Shown here: in pieces, positions 7,384-15,613 of the stretch
How the letters are laid out: the number at the start of each line of letters is the position of its first letter
How positions within the stretch are numbered: the stretch's first letter is position 1
NCBI GenBank assembly: GCA_003209425.1
Contig: QCRB01000012.1
Location: 1-33,458, forward strand
Source: Prochlorococcus sp. AG-459-E08
GTDB taxonomy: Bacteria; Cyanobacteriota; Cyanobacteriia; PCC-6307; Cyanobiaceae
Reading direction: 5' to 3'
Length of the DNA: 33,458 nucleotides
Program-made: the position numbers and the translations under genes
The notes under the pieces: model-generated
What the model was told of the DNA's origin: nothing
The model's input: only the letters and a program-made list of their open reading frames with translations
The model's database searches: none

Positions 7384-10097
7384 TCAATTCTTTTTGTCGC
7401 AGGATTAATATCTTCAGAGACTTTTATAAGATCATTAGATTCAGAAACAGGAAAACGATTAATAGCTTTTAATACTAGCTTTGCTTTGCTTTTTAATTTA
7501 TTACTTACACCAATACAGTATTGAACTTGAGAAAGAACATCAATTGATCTTCTAATAATCCTCACTACATCACCTTCGTCTAATGAAGTATTAAAAACCA
7601 AATCTTTCCATTTTTTTCCCCTTGCCCATTCAGAAATAATTCCAGTCAACTCTGTTTCTAAATAAATAGGAATTTCAATATGAAACTTATTTTGTTGAGA
7701 AGCGACTAATTTTCTTAAACCATCTAATTCATTAAAAACATCTATTACCTTTAAAGAAGGCTTAAAATTACACCAAAGATTAGGCCTCCTTATATCAACA
7801 CATATAGATTGAATAATTGCAGCTAGCTCAGGAGGATCTAAATCGTCTAAATAACCACTAACTAAAACAAGACCAATCCATAATTCATTTTCACTTCTTA
7901 TTGCACCAATTGTTTGTCCAACTTCTGTCAATTCCAAATCATTTAAACAACCGAAATGACTCAAAATTTTAATCAAATCGGTAAAAGTTCTCCAGTTGTG
8001 ATTTTCTTTATCCTCAAGAAGTTTTTTTCTCATATAAATTTCTTGTTCAACATCAACAATTCTTTTTCTATATTTTTTTAATTTCCTAGAGTCTCCAAAT
8101 CTATGTGCGGGATGATCATTGAGTGTTTCTTCTAAATTATTTATTTGTTGCTGTTGTGCCAAAACTTCCGTTGTCAAATCATATTGTGGAGTTTGTAAAT
8201 CATTTTTTTTAGAAACTTCTAAAATTCGATCCGCATAACACTGCGACGTATCATCTCCCCTAAATACCTCTCCAGAAAAATACATCTTTGGTACTTCAAG
8301 TCCTAAGACATCAATTGCTTCCAAATCATTAAAAATACTTACTATATATGAGGGTTTTATAAGAATAAATAAATTATCAATTGTCAAACATAATAAACTC
8401 TTAATTTTTTGGGATTCATATATTTTCTTACAAATTAATCCTGGAACAATTTTTCTTTTAATTTGAGGAGCTTTGATTGAAATTAAGCTTCCCTCTTTAA
8501 TATATGGGAGTGCATTAGTGATCTCTTCTGATAATTTTTCTGCTGCTTGTTTTTCTAAAATTTTCAAGAGTCTTCTCTCTTCTTTAAGACGATTTTTTAA
8601 CTTTTCGTAGGCATCAAAATCTTCCCATGAAACGTTAGATGTAATTTTTTTTAATTCAATTAAATCCTTATCTAAATTTTCAAGAATCATATTCTCACCT
8701 GAAGATTCACCTAAATATAAAAAACTACCAAAACTTCTTTTAATTAATTCTTTAGACTTCTCTAAAGTATAACTTTGTAAAAGATTAAGTACCATTCCAT
8801 AACTAGGAGTGAATTGACTCTCTAAAGAATTTGGTTTGCTAATAGCCAGTGCACTTGCCTCTTTGGCACCTTCGAATCTTGTTTGTAATGTAACAACATA
8901 TCCTTGGGTATCTTTTCCTCTTCTTCCAGCTCTACCGGACATTTGCAAAAATTCACTGCTAAATAATAATCTATGCCCATCTTCTGTCCTTTTTGATAAA
9001 GAAGAAATAACAGTGGTTCTTGCGGGCATATTAATTCCTGCAGCAAGAGTTTCTGTTGCAAAAACAACTTTTATCAAACCTTGCTGAAATAATTCCTCAA
9101 CCAATTCTTTCCATGCAGGCAATAATCCAGCATGGTGAGATGCAATACCTCGTTTTAATGCCTCGCATTGAGATTTATCTTTAATTGCCTCTTGATTATT
9201 TTTAAGATAAACATCTAATTTTTGGGATATCATATTCGCTTCTGAATAACTTACTAAAGTTAAGTCTTTAATATTCTCAATAGCCTTGTCACATCCTCTT
9301 CTACTAAAAATAAAATAAATAGCTGGCAACATATTTCTTTCAGCTAGTTTAGAGATCACAAAGCCAATTGAGGGAGACTTTGGTTGGATTATCCTGCCCA
9401 CTTTTCCTCTCATTTTCTGCCCTTTAGGAGCTCTCCAAATCTTACAGTTTGGATGAATTCCATTACCCTTATTATTTAAAAGTGGATGGAGGCCTTTAAC
9501 ACTACAAAAAATAAAATCAAGTGGGACTGGTCTCCTATCACTATTAATTAGTACTGTGGGCCCATGAACTTTTTCTATCCAATTTTGTAGTTGATCTGCA
9601 TTGGCTATTGTTGCTGACAAAGCTATTATTTGAGTTCTAGTAGGGCAATGGATTATAGTTTCTTCCCAAACTGTGCCTCTTTGGGGGTCATTCATATAAT
9701 GGCATTCATCAAGAATCACAGATTCTAAATTCTCTAAGGGATCATCAAATTCATCAAATTCGCCATAAAGCATGTTCCTGAAAATCTCAGTAGTCATGAC
9801 TAAGATTGGTGCTTCTCTGTTTATACTTATATCTCCAGTTAAAAGACCAACTTTATTCTCACCATATTGATTAGCAAAATCTCTAAACTTTTGATTTGAT
9901 AGGGCTTTTAAAGGTGTTGTATAAAAAACTCTACTCTCATGAGATAAGCCTCTATATATAGCAAATTCACCTATCAATGTTTTACCCGAACCTGTTGGTG
10001 CCGTTAAAACAACAGAATTTCCGCTATTAATAGCATGAATTGCTTCCAATTGGAAATCATCTAGCGGAAAGGGGAAATATTCCTCTAAATTAAGCAA
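7371..10097 (-). CDS. Ski2/Mtr4-like DExH-box RNA helicase with DSHCT-type C-terminus
   Basis: A 908-residue superfamily 2 helicase most like the Ski2/Mtr4 group; the plant chloroplast protein ISE2 is a related cyanobacterial-type member. Motif I (Ala-Pro-Thr-Gly-Ser-Gly-Lys-Thr) is at residues 33-40 and motif II is Asp-Glu-Cys-His at 130-133. Motif III (Ser-Ala-Thr) follows, and motif VI is Gln-Met-Ser-Gly-Arg-Ala-Gly-Arg-Arg-Gly. The C-terminal third is helical and fits the DSHCT domain of exosome-linked helicases. A role in RNA unwinding and decay or maturation is inferred from family. There is no ATG or GTG in frame between the upstream stop and conserved sequence; TTG at 10097 is the only standard candidate, so the start is uncertain. 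It is divergent from bioF. Confidence 0.9.
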   Translation of the reverse strand: MLNLEEYFPFPLDDFQLEAIHAINSGNSVVLTAPTGSGKTLIGEFAIYRGLSHESRVFYTTPLKALSNQKFRDFANQYGENKVGLLTGDISINREAPILVMTTEIFRNMLYGEFDEFDDPLENLESVILDECHYMNDPQRGTVWEETIIHCPTRTQIIALSATIANADQLQNWIEKVHGPTVLINSDRRPVPLDFIFCSVKGLHPLLNNKGNGIHPNCKIWRAPKGQKMRGKVGRIIQPKSPSIGFVISKLAERNMLPAIYFIFSRRGCDKAIENIKDLTLVSYSEANMISQKLDVYLKNNQEAIKDKSQCEALKRGIASHHAGLLPAWKELVEELFQQGLIKVVFATETLAAGINMPARTTVISSLSKRTEDGHRLLFSSEFLQMSGRAGRRGKDTQGYVVTLQTRFEGAKEASALAISKPNSLESQFTPSYGMVLNLLQSYTLEKSKELIKRSFGSFLYLGESSGENMILENLDKDLIELKKITSNVSWEDFDAYEKLKNRLKEERRLLKILEKQAAEKLSEEITNALPYIKEGSLISIKAPQIKRKIVPGLICKKIYESQKIKSLLCLTIDNLFILIKPSYIVSIFNDLEAIDVLGLEVPKMYFSGEVFRGDDTSQCYADRILEVSKKNDLQTPQYDLTTEVLAQQQQINNLEETLNDHPAHRFGDSRKLKKYRKRIVDVEQEIYMRKKLLEDKENHNWRTFTDLIKILSHFGCLNDLELTEVGQTIGAIRSENELWIGLVLVSGYLDDLDPPELAAIIQSICVDIRRPNLWCNFKPSLKVIDVFNELDGLRKLVASQQNKFHIEIPIYLETELTGIISEWARGKKWKDLVFNTSLDEGDVVRIIRRSIDVLSQVQYCIGVSNKLKSKAKLVLKAINRFPVSESNDLIKVSEDINPATKRIDNDS

Positions 10098-10236
10098 TAA
10101 TTGTGATTGAAGAGAGGATGAGTTAACTTCTTAATATATGATCTATATAGATATTAATAAACAAAAAATACCTTGCAAACTTTAATAGTAAATCTAAATC
10201 TTTTTAATTAAATCCACTATATTTTATTTTGCCAAA

Positions 10237-11376
10237 ATGAAAAAAATAAAAATTCCAAAAAATAGAATCCGTAAATTAAAAACATTTTCTTTAGGTAAAA
10301 AATCATTCGAACTTCTAAGTTTAAATTCGCAAAATAAAAAACTTATAGACTTATGCAGTAATGATTATTTTGGATTAAGTAGGGACAAGGATTTAATAAA
10401 AGCTGCTTACGAAATAAGCATGTTAGAAGGTATTGGTTCAGGAAGCTCTAGATTTATAACAGGTTCAAGACCAATACATAATTTATTAGAAACAGAACTT
10501 GCCAAGTGGCTTGATCAAGAGAAAGTATTACTTTTCCCAAGTGGATTTCAAGCAAATATAGCCGCTATCCAGGCTTTAGCAAACAGAAATAGTATTGTAA
10601 TAGCAGATAAATTGATCCATAACTCTTTATTAGTTGGAGTTAAAGCTGCTCAAGCTAAACTAGTTCGATTCTCACACAATAATTTAAAAGATTTAGAAGA
10701 TAAAATTATTAAATCTAACCCCACAAAAAATTCCATTTTAGTTGTTGTCGAATCTCTTTATAGCATGGAGGGATCAATAGCTCCTCTCAGAAAAATAACA
10801 GAAATTTGCAAAAAAAATAGTGTTCAATTGTTAGTTGACGAAGCCCATGCAATTGGGATCTTGGGCCCTGAAGGCAGGGGTTTAAGTTTTAATTGCCGTT
10901 CAGATATAACTATAATTACTGGAACTTTTGGAAAAGCATTTGGAAGCGGTGGAGCTTTCATAGCCTCCAATTCAGAAATTGGTGAGTATCTTATCCAAAC
11001 AAGTGGTGCATTTAGGTATACAACCGCTCTAGCGCCATCTTTAGCTGCTGGAGCACTAGAAGGTTTAAAAAAAATTTTAGAAAATAAAGAATGGGGTAAT
11101 GAGTTGTTATCTTCTGCGAAGATATGGAAAGATGAAATTATTAAAAATTTTAGTTTTCCAATTCAGGGAGATTCTCATATTTTATCAATTGTTGTTGGCC
11201 AAGAAGAGAAGGCGATTTATCTACAAAAATATCTTGAGGAAAATGGGTTTTTAGCAATTGCGATAAGACCTCCTACTGTTCCAGTCGGGCAATCAAGAAT
11301 CAGAATAACAATACGAAGAAACTTAGATTTGAATCTGCTAAAAAATTTCATTACAGTATTAAAAGAGTTTAAATGA
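10237..11376 (+). CDS. bioF: 8-amino-7-oxononanoate synthase BioF
   Basis: BioF condenses pimeloyl-ACP with L-alanine to give 8-amino-7-oxononanoate, the first ring-forming step of biotin synthesis. The 379-residue protein belongs to the alpha-oxoamine synthase family of PLP enzymes. The PLP Schiff-base lysine is Lys233 in a Gly-Thr-Phe-Gly-Lys motif. Upstream are the conserved Asp-Glu-Ala-His PLP-binding segment (about residues 202-205) and a Gly-Ser-Gly-Ser-Ser-Arg-Phe-Ile substrate loop near residue 70. It leads a five-gene operon and its stop overlaps the next start as ATGA. The 139-base upstream gap shared with the helicase should contain the operon promoter. Confidence 0.96.
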   Translation: MKKIKIPKNRIRKLKTFSLGKKSFELLSLNSQNKKLIDLCSNDYFGLSRDKDLIKAAYEISMLEGIGSGSSRFITGSRPIHNLLETELAKWLDQEKVLLFPSGFQANIAAIQALANRNSIVIADKLIHNSLLVGVKAAQAKLVRFSHNNLKDLEDKIIKSNPTKNSILVVVESLYSMEGSIAPLRKITEICKKNSVQLLVDEAHAIGILGPEGRGLSFNCRSDITIITGTFGKAFGSGGAFIASNSEIGEYLIQTSGAFRYTTALAPSLAAGALEGLKKILENKEWGNELLSSAKIWKDEIIKNFSFPIQGDSHILSIVVGQEEKAIYLQKYLEENGFLAIAIRPPTVPVGQSRIRITIRRNLDLNLLKNFITVLKEFK

Positions 11377-12086
11377 AACAAATTATTACTCAACATGGGT
11401 GGGGACTAAATAAATATTTCTGGGATGATTATAAAGTTGATTTTTTAAATAATAATTGGCATTGGCAAGATAATGAAAGGGGCTATTTTTCAACAAATAA
11501 TTATCAAGCAAAATGGATTAAAAGCGAATCTAAAAAAGAAATCAAAATGACTTTATGCCATTCATTTGGTTTTCATATAATGCAAAAAAAAATCTTAAAA
11601 GAATCAACTCATATTGTTCTTATAAATTCTTTTAATAATTTTATTCCTTTAAGTAATAAGAGAAACTTTATTTTGAGGTCTCTAAAAAGAATGGAAACAA
11701 AAATCATAAAAGATGAACCTAAGGATATGTTGAAAGAATTTATACATAGATCATTTATGCCAAATCATATGAATAATAGTTTTAAAAATATCTTTTATAA
11801 AAGTTTAGAGAGTTTAAATAAAACTCTTCTTTTAGATGATTTAAAACAACTTTACATCAATAGAGATTTCCCAGTATTTTTAAGAAAAGATTGCAAAATT
11901 ATTTTTATAAAATCAGAAAATGATTTGATTCTTGACAACGAATCAAATAATAACTTTTTAGATTCCTTAAATAAAACACTTGATAGGAAGCCAATTTTAA
12001 TTAAATTAGCTCAGCAAGGTCATTGCTTGAATAATTTAAATTTATACGAGATCTTACTTAATAAACTTAATGATGAAAATGGATAG
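11373..12086 (+). CDS. bioK: Probable pimeloyl-ACP methyl ester carboxylesterase, BioK type
   Basis: A 237-residue alpha/beta-hydrolase-like protein placed between bioF and bioC, where cyanobacteria carry BioK, a non-homologous stand-in for BioH. BioH-type esterases remove the methyl group from pimeloyl-ACP methyl ester so that BioF can use it. A His-Gly-Trp-Gly near residues 8-11 fits an oxyanion-hole strand. The likely nucleophile is Ser64 in Cys-His-Ser-Phe-Gly, where the first position of the usual Gly-x-Ser-x-Gly elbow is Cys. An Asp in the Glu-Asn-Asp-Leu segment and a late His in Gln-Gly-His could complete the triad. The protein is very Asn/Lys rich. Assignment rests more on operon position than on sequence similarity. 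It overlaps both neighbours. Confidence 0.72.
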   Translation: MKQIITQHGWGLNKYFWDDYKVDFLNNNWHWQDNERGYFSTNNYQAKWIKSESKKEIKMTLCHSFGFHIMQKKILKESTHIVLINSFNNFIPLSNKRNFILRSLKRMETKIIKDEPKDMLKEFIHRSFMPNHMNNSFKNIFYKSLESLNKTLLLDDLKQLYINRDFPVFLRKDCKIIFIKSENDLILDNESNNNFLDSLNKTLDRKPILIKLAQQGHCLNNLNLYEILLNKLNDENG

Positions 12087-12840
12087 TAAAAAGTGGAATG
12101 AGACAATAAAAAATAATTTCAATGATGCTGCATATCGGTATTTCGAGCATTCAAATATTCAGAAATTTTTTGCAAAAAAGATTGTTCAATTTATCAAAGA
12201 ATTAAATCCCCAAAAAAAAGGTGAATGGATAGATCTAGGATCAGGACCAGGAATATTAGCTGATGAAATAGAAAAAAAATTTTCTTCCCAAAAAGTAGCC
12301 AGAATTGATTTCAGCAAAAAAATGCTTCTTGAGAATAAATTATCTAGTAAAAAAATTTTATGGGATTTGAATAATGATTTACCTCCTGCAATCAATAACT
12401 GTTCTCTAATAACATCTAACTTTTGCATCCATTGGTTAAACAATCCAGAAAAGATAATAAAAAATTGGTTTAGTAAATTAAAATCTGGAGGTTTTTTAAT
12501 CATTTCTTATCCAACAATAGATTGTTTTCCTGAATGGAAAGATACTTGTAGAAAAATTGATATTGAATATAGTGGTCTTAATTTCCTTTGCTCTAAAGAA
12601 TTATTAAAAGATTTTAAATCAACTGAAATTCATTATTCAGAAAAGTTTAATTATCTTGAAAATTTTGAAGATGTATATAAGCTTTTTAGAAGCATTAAAA
12701 ATATAGGGGCACAATCAACAAATAGTAGACGCAAAACAGTGAAGGAGTTAAAAAAAATTCAAAAGTTTTGGCCAAAGAATTACAATAATACAGTTAACCT
12801 TTCATGGCAAATTGAGATTCAAATCATAAAGAAATTATGA
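12070..12840 (+). CDS. bioC: Malonyl-ACP O-methyltransferase BioC
   Basis: BioC methylates the free carboxyl of malonyl-ACP so that fatty-acid synthesis can build the pimeloyl chain. This is a 256-residue class I SAM-dependent methyltransferase with motif I Asp-Leu-Gly-Ser-Gly-Pro-Gly at residues 55-61 and an Asn-Phe-Cys-Ile-His-Trp segment further on that is typical of BioC. It overlaps the end of bioK by 17 bases if started at the first ATG. In-frame ATGs also occur at 12073 and 12079, and the last one aligns best with usual BioC N-termini. Its stop overlaps bioD as ATGA. Pairing with the demethylating esterase in the same operon fits the BioC-BioH logic. Confidence 0.9.
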   Translation: MMKMDSKKWNETIKNNFNDAAYRYFEHSNIQKFFAKKIVQFIKELNPQKKGEWIDLGSGPGILADEIEKKFSSQKVARIDFSKKMLLENKLSSKKILWDLNNDLPPAINNCSLITSNFCIHWLNNPEKIIKNWFSKLKSGGFLIISYPTIDCFPEWKDTCRKIDIEYSGLNFLCSKELLKDFKSTEIHYSEKFNYLENFEDVYKLFRSIKNIGAQSTNSRRKTVKELKKIQKFWPKNYNNTVNLSWQIEIQIIKKL

Positions 12841-13502
12841 ATAGTCAGGATAGTATTTTCAAATTTATAATTTGTGGAACAGGTACTGATATTGGGAAAA
12901 CTTTAATTAGCTCTTTTTTAGTTAAAGGATTAAATTCCTTTTATTGGAAGCCTATTCAAAGCGGTATTGAATCGCAAACTGATAGTCAAACTGTTAAAAA
13001 ACTTGCACAATTAAGTAAAAAGAAAATCATCAAAGAAGCTTATGTCTTTACGAAACCTCTTTCTCCTCATTGGGCTGCTGAAATAGATCAAAAAACTATT
13101 AACTTTGACAAGTTGAGATTGCCAAAAGTTCAAGGCTCATTAATTGTAGAAACTGCAGGTGGATTAATGGTTCCAATAACACGGAATTTTTTGCAAATAG
13201 ATCAAATAAAACAATGGAATCTTCCGGTAATACTTGTATGTAAGAGCTCACTTGGCACTCTTAACCATACCCTGCTTAGTATTGAGGCCTTAAAACGAAG
13301 AAATATTGAGATTTTAGGTTTAGTAGTCAATGGCGAAAAACACCTAGATAATCCAAAAACTCTAGTCGATTTTAGTGGTATTCCATTAATTGCTGAATTT
13401 CCTTACATCAAAAAAATGGACTCAAACAATTTAGATATACTATGGAAAGAACTAGACATCAAGAATAAGTTGATCTCACTTTTAAACTCAAAAATAAGTT
13501 AA
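12837..13502 (+). CDS. bioD: Dethiobiotin synthetase BioD
   Basis: BioD uses ATP and CO2 to close the ureido ring of 7,8-diaminononanoate, giving dethiobiotin. The 221-residue protein has the P-loop Gly-Thr-Gly-Thr-Asp-Ile-Gly-Lys-Thr at residues 14-22, where Thr-Asp/Glu-x-Gly-Lys-Thr is the BioD hallmark. A Lys-Pro-Ile-Gln-Ser-Gly segment and a Glu-Thr-Ala-Gly-Gly segment provide the other substrate and Mg-ATP contacts. It is joined to bioC by a four-base overlap and its stop codon is followed directly by the bioA ATG. It comes before bioA although it acts after BioA in the pathway. Confidence 0.96.
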   Translation: MNSQDSIFKFIICGTGTDIGKTLISSFLVKGLNSFYWKPIQSGIESQTDSQTVKKLAQLSKKKIIKEAYVFTKPLSPHWAAEIDQKTINFDKLRLPKVQGSLIVETAGGLMVPITRNFLQIDQIKQWNLPVILVCKSSLGTLNHTLLSIEALKRRNIEILGLVVNGEKHLDNPKTLVDFSGIPLIAEFPYIKKMDSNNLDILWKELDIKNKLISLLNSKIS

Positions 13503-14804
13503 ATGAAATCTTTGGATTCAAAAACTCCAAATCAAGATTGGCACCCAAATATTTGGCCACCTTTTACACAAATCAATAACAGCAAACCGCAAATAGAAGT
13601 AACTCATGGTAAAGATGCCCTCCTATTTACTAAAAATCCTAAAAAAGAGCTAATAGATGCAATTAGTAGTTGGTGGGTAACTCTTCATGGTCATAGTAAC
13701 GAATATATTGCGAATGCTATTTTCAATCAATCAAAAAAACTTGAGCAAGTTATATTTGCTGATTTTTTACATCCACAGGCAAAAAAATTGGCGGAAAGAC
13801 TAAGTGAATTAACAAAACTAGAAAGATTATTCTTTTCTGATAACGGTTCTACTGCAGTGGAAGTCGCTTTAAAAATTGCCTTCCAATCATGGCAAAATAG
13901 AGGAGAAACAAGAACTCAAATAGTAGCTTTTGATGGAGCTTATCATGGCGATACATTTGGAGCAATGGCTTTAGGTGAGAGAAATATTTTTAATGAGAAT
14001 TTCGATAATCTTATGTTCCCAGTTAGGAGAGTCCCCTGGCCTTCAACTTGGATGAACGATGAAGAAGTAGAAAATAAAGAAAATGAGGCGATCCAAAAAT
14101 TAGAATCTCTACTTCAAACTCCGACAGTTGCAGTAATCCTTGAGCCACTTGTTCAAGGAGCAGGAGGAATGAATATGGTTAGGCCTCAGTTTATAAAAAA
14201 AGTTTCAGAAATTATAAAAAATAATAATTCTTTGTTAATTGCTGATGAAGTTTTGACTGGGTTTGGAAGATGTGGAAGTCTTTTTGCGTTTCAAAAGGCA
14301 AAAATCGTTCCTGATTTAATGAGTATTTCAAAAGGCTTAACTGGTGGATTTTTACCAATGGGAATAACTTTATGTAAAGAAAAAATTTTTCAATCCTTTA
14401 TTGATGATTCCCCAAGAAAAACTTTTTGGCATGGACATAGTTTTACTGCTAATCCTTTAGGTTGTGCTGCGGCAAACGCTAGCCTTGATTTATTAGAAAA
14501 AGAACCGCACAAATACCTTTCATTTGAAGAAAAACATTTATCACACTTAATTAAATTTAAAAACCTACCTTATATAAAAAAAATAAGGGTAGCCGGCACA
14601 ATTGCTGCCTTCGATTTAGATATTGGGAACAAAAAAGGTTATTTCAATAATATTGGGAAAGAAATAAAGAGTCTAGCGATAGAAAAAGGTTTATTTATTA
14701 GACCGCTTGGGAATGTTATTTACCTTTTGCCGCCTCTTTGTATAACAGATGACCAATTAGCAAAAAGTTACTGGATAATAAAGCAAATCCTAGACAATTT
14801 TTAG
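13503..14804 (+). CDS. bioA: Adenosylmethionine-8-amino-7-oxononanoate aminotransferase BioA
   Basis: BioA transfers the amino group of SAM to 8-amino-7-oxononanoate, giving 7,8-diaminopelargonate. It is a 433-residue class III PLP aminotransferase. The Schiff-base lysine is Lys277 in Ser-Lys-Gly-Leu-Thr-Gly-Gly. Upstream is the Asp-Glu-Val PLP-binding segment, and the N-terminal Trp-Pro-Pro-Phe-Thr-Gln and Ser-Trp-Trp-Val segments are typical of BioA rather than other class III enzymes. It is the last gene of the operon. The biotin synthase gene bioB, which inserts sulfur in the last step, is not in this window. It converges with DUF3143 across a seven-base gap. Confidence 0.96.
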   Translation: MKSLDSKTPNQDWHPNIWPPFTQINNSKPQIEVTHGKDALLFTKNPKKELIDAISSWWVTLHGHSNEYIANAIFNQSKKLEQVIFADFLHPQAKKLAERLSELTKLERLFFSDNGSTAVEVALKIAFQSWQNRGETRTQIVAFDGAYHGDTFGAMALGERNIFNENFDNLMFPVRRVPWPSTWMNDEEVENKENEAIQKLESLLQTPTVAVILEPLVQGAGGMNMVRPQFIKKVSEIIKNNNSLLIADEVLTGFGRCGSLFAFQKAKIVPDLMSISKGLTGGFLPMGITLCKEKIFQSFIDDSPRKTFWHGHSFTANPLGCAAANASLDLLEKEPHKYLSFEEKHLSHLIKFKNLPYIKKIRVAGTIAAFDLDIGNKKGYFNNIGKEIKSLAIEKGLFIRPLGNVIYLLPPLCITDDQLAKSYWIIKQILDNF

Positions 14805-14811
14805 ATAATAT

Positions 14812-15069
14812 TTAAGGTCCCTGCAGTATTGCATTTTCCACATCTTCTCTATTAATACAATAGGAAAAAAGTCTTTTAGTTTCTTGCCCTTTAGTCTCCC
14901 AAATAACACTTAAATCTTCTTCTTCAAAAATAATAGTTGCATTCCAGCTTGATAGTAAAATATACCATTTAGATGGATTATTAATATCCTTGACCGCACC
15001 TAAATCACCTAGCCACGATTCCAATGATTGAAGAGAGTGTTGGTTTATAGGTTTATTAGAGAGATTCAC
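14812..15069 (-). CDS. DUF3143 family protein
   Basis: An 85-residue soluble protein of the cyanobacterial DUF3143 family. The Leu-x-x-Leu-Glu-x-Trp-Leu-x-x-Leu-Gly pattern near residues 13-24, the following Trp-Tyr segment and the acidic middle strand match what I know of the family. Function is unknown. The start appears to be GTG at 15069, since no in-frame ATG lies nearby. It is 14 bases downstream of a J-domain gene and should be co-transcribed with it; this pairing is common in cyanobacteria and suggests a link to chaperone work, which is inference only. It has one cysteine and no membrane segment. Confidence 0.8.
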   Translation of the reverse strand: MNLSNKPINQHSLQSLESWLGDLGAVKDINNPSKWYILLSSWNATIIFEEEDLSVIWETKGQETKRLFSYCINREDVENAILQGP

Positions 15070-15083
15070 AGAATTTTAAATAA

Positions 15084-15524
15084 TCATTTTATTAACCAGG
15101 TTGGTATTGTATCTAATTCTTTGCCAGTAAAAGATGCAATAAAAATTGAACAAATCAAACTGATAGAAATGATAATAATTAAGAGAAATAACGAAAACAA
15201 TTCACCATTTGAAAAAGGTCTTCTATTCCCTACTAAATTTTTATTATTAGAATCGATTATTAAATTATTTAAAACGTTTGTACTACTTTTAGTTCTTATT
15301 TTTTCCTTTAGCTTTTCATCATAAATTTTTCTCAAATTACTATTATTTAAGTTTTCGTAAGCTTCTAAAACTTCTTGGAATTTACTTTTAGCGTCGTCTA
15401 TTTCTAGAGAGGTTGTATCAGGATGCAACTCAATGGATAGTTTGCAAAATGCTTTTCTTAATTCATGATTTGATGCATTTTCATTTACACCTAAAATTTT
15501 GTAATAAGAGATTTCGCCTTTCAA
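15084..15524 (-). CDS. Membrane-anchored J-domain (DnaJ-like) protein
   Basis: A 146-residue protein with an N-terminal J domain (about residues 6-72) holding the His-Pro-Asp triplet at 34-36 that stimulates Hsp70 ATPase. After a basic linker there is a single strong membrane helix at about 109-132 and a short C-terminal tail. It lacks the Gly/Phe-rich region, zinc fingers and C-terminal peptide-binding domains of full DnaJ, so it is a type III J protein that would recruit DnaK to a membrane. The only usable start is TTG at 15524; the upstream in-frame sequence to the stop has no ATG or GTG. It precedes the DUF3143 gene and is divergent from rsmG. Confidence 0.88.
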   Translation of the reverse strand: MKGEISYYKILGVNENASNHELRKAFCKLSIELHPDTTSLEIDDAKSKFQEVLEAYENLNNSNLRKIYDEKLKEKIRTKSSTNVLNNLIIDSNNKNLVGNRRPFSNGELFSLFLLIIIISISLICSIFIASFTGKELDTIPTWLIK

Positions 15525-15613
15525 AATAATCTTTATTAATATTGTAATTCTAATAAATTTTTAATAAATAGAATGTATTTAATGAATGGTAAAAAATTTA
15601 TATTTATGACCAA

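Noticed and set aside
12186-12503. 105-codon minus-strand frame inside bioC
   Set aside because: Antisense to the SAM-binding domain of bioC, no recognisable product.
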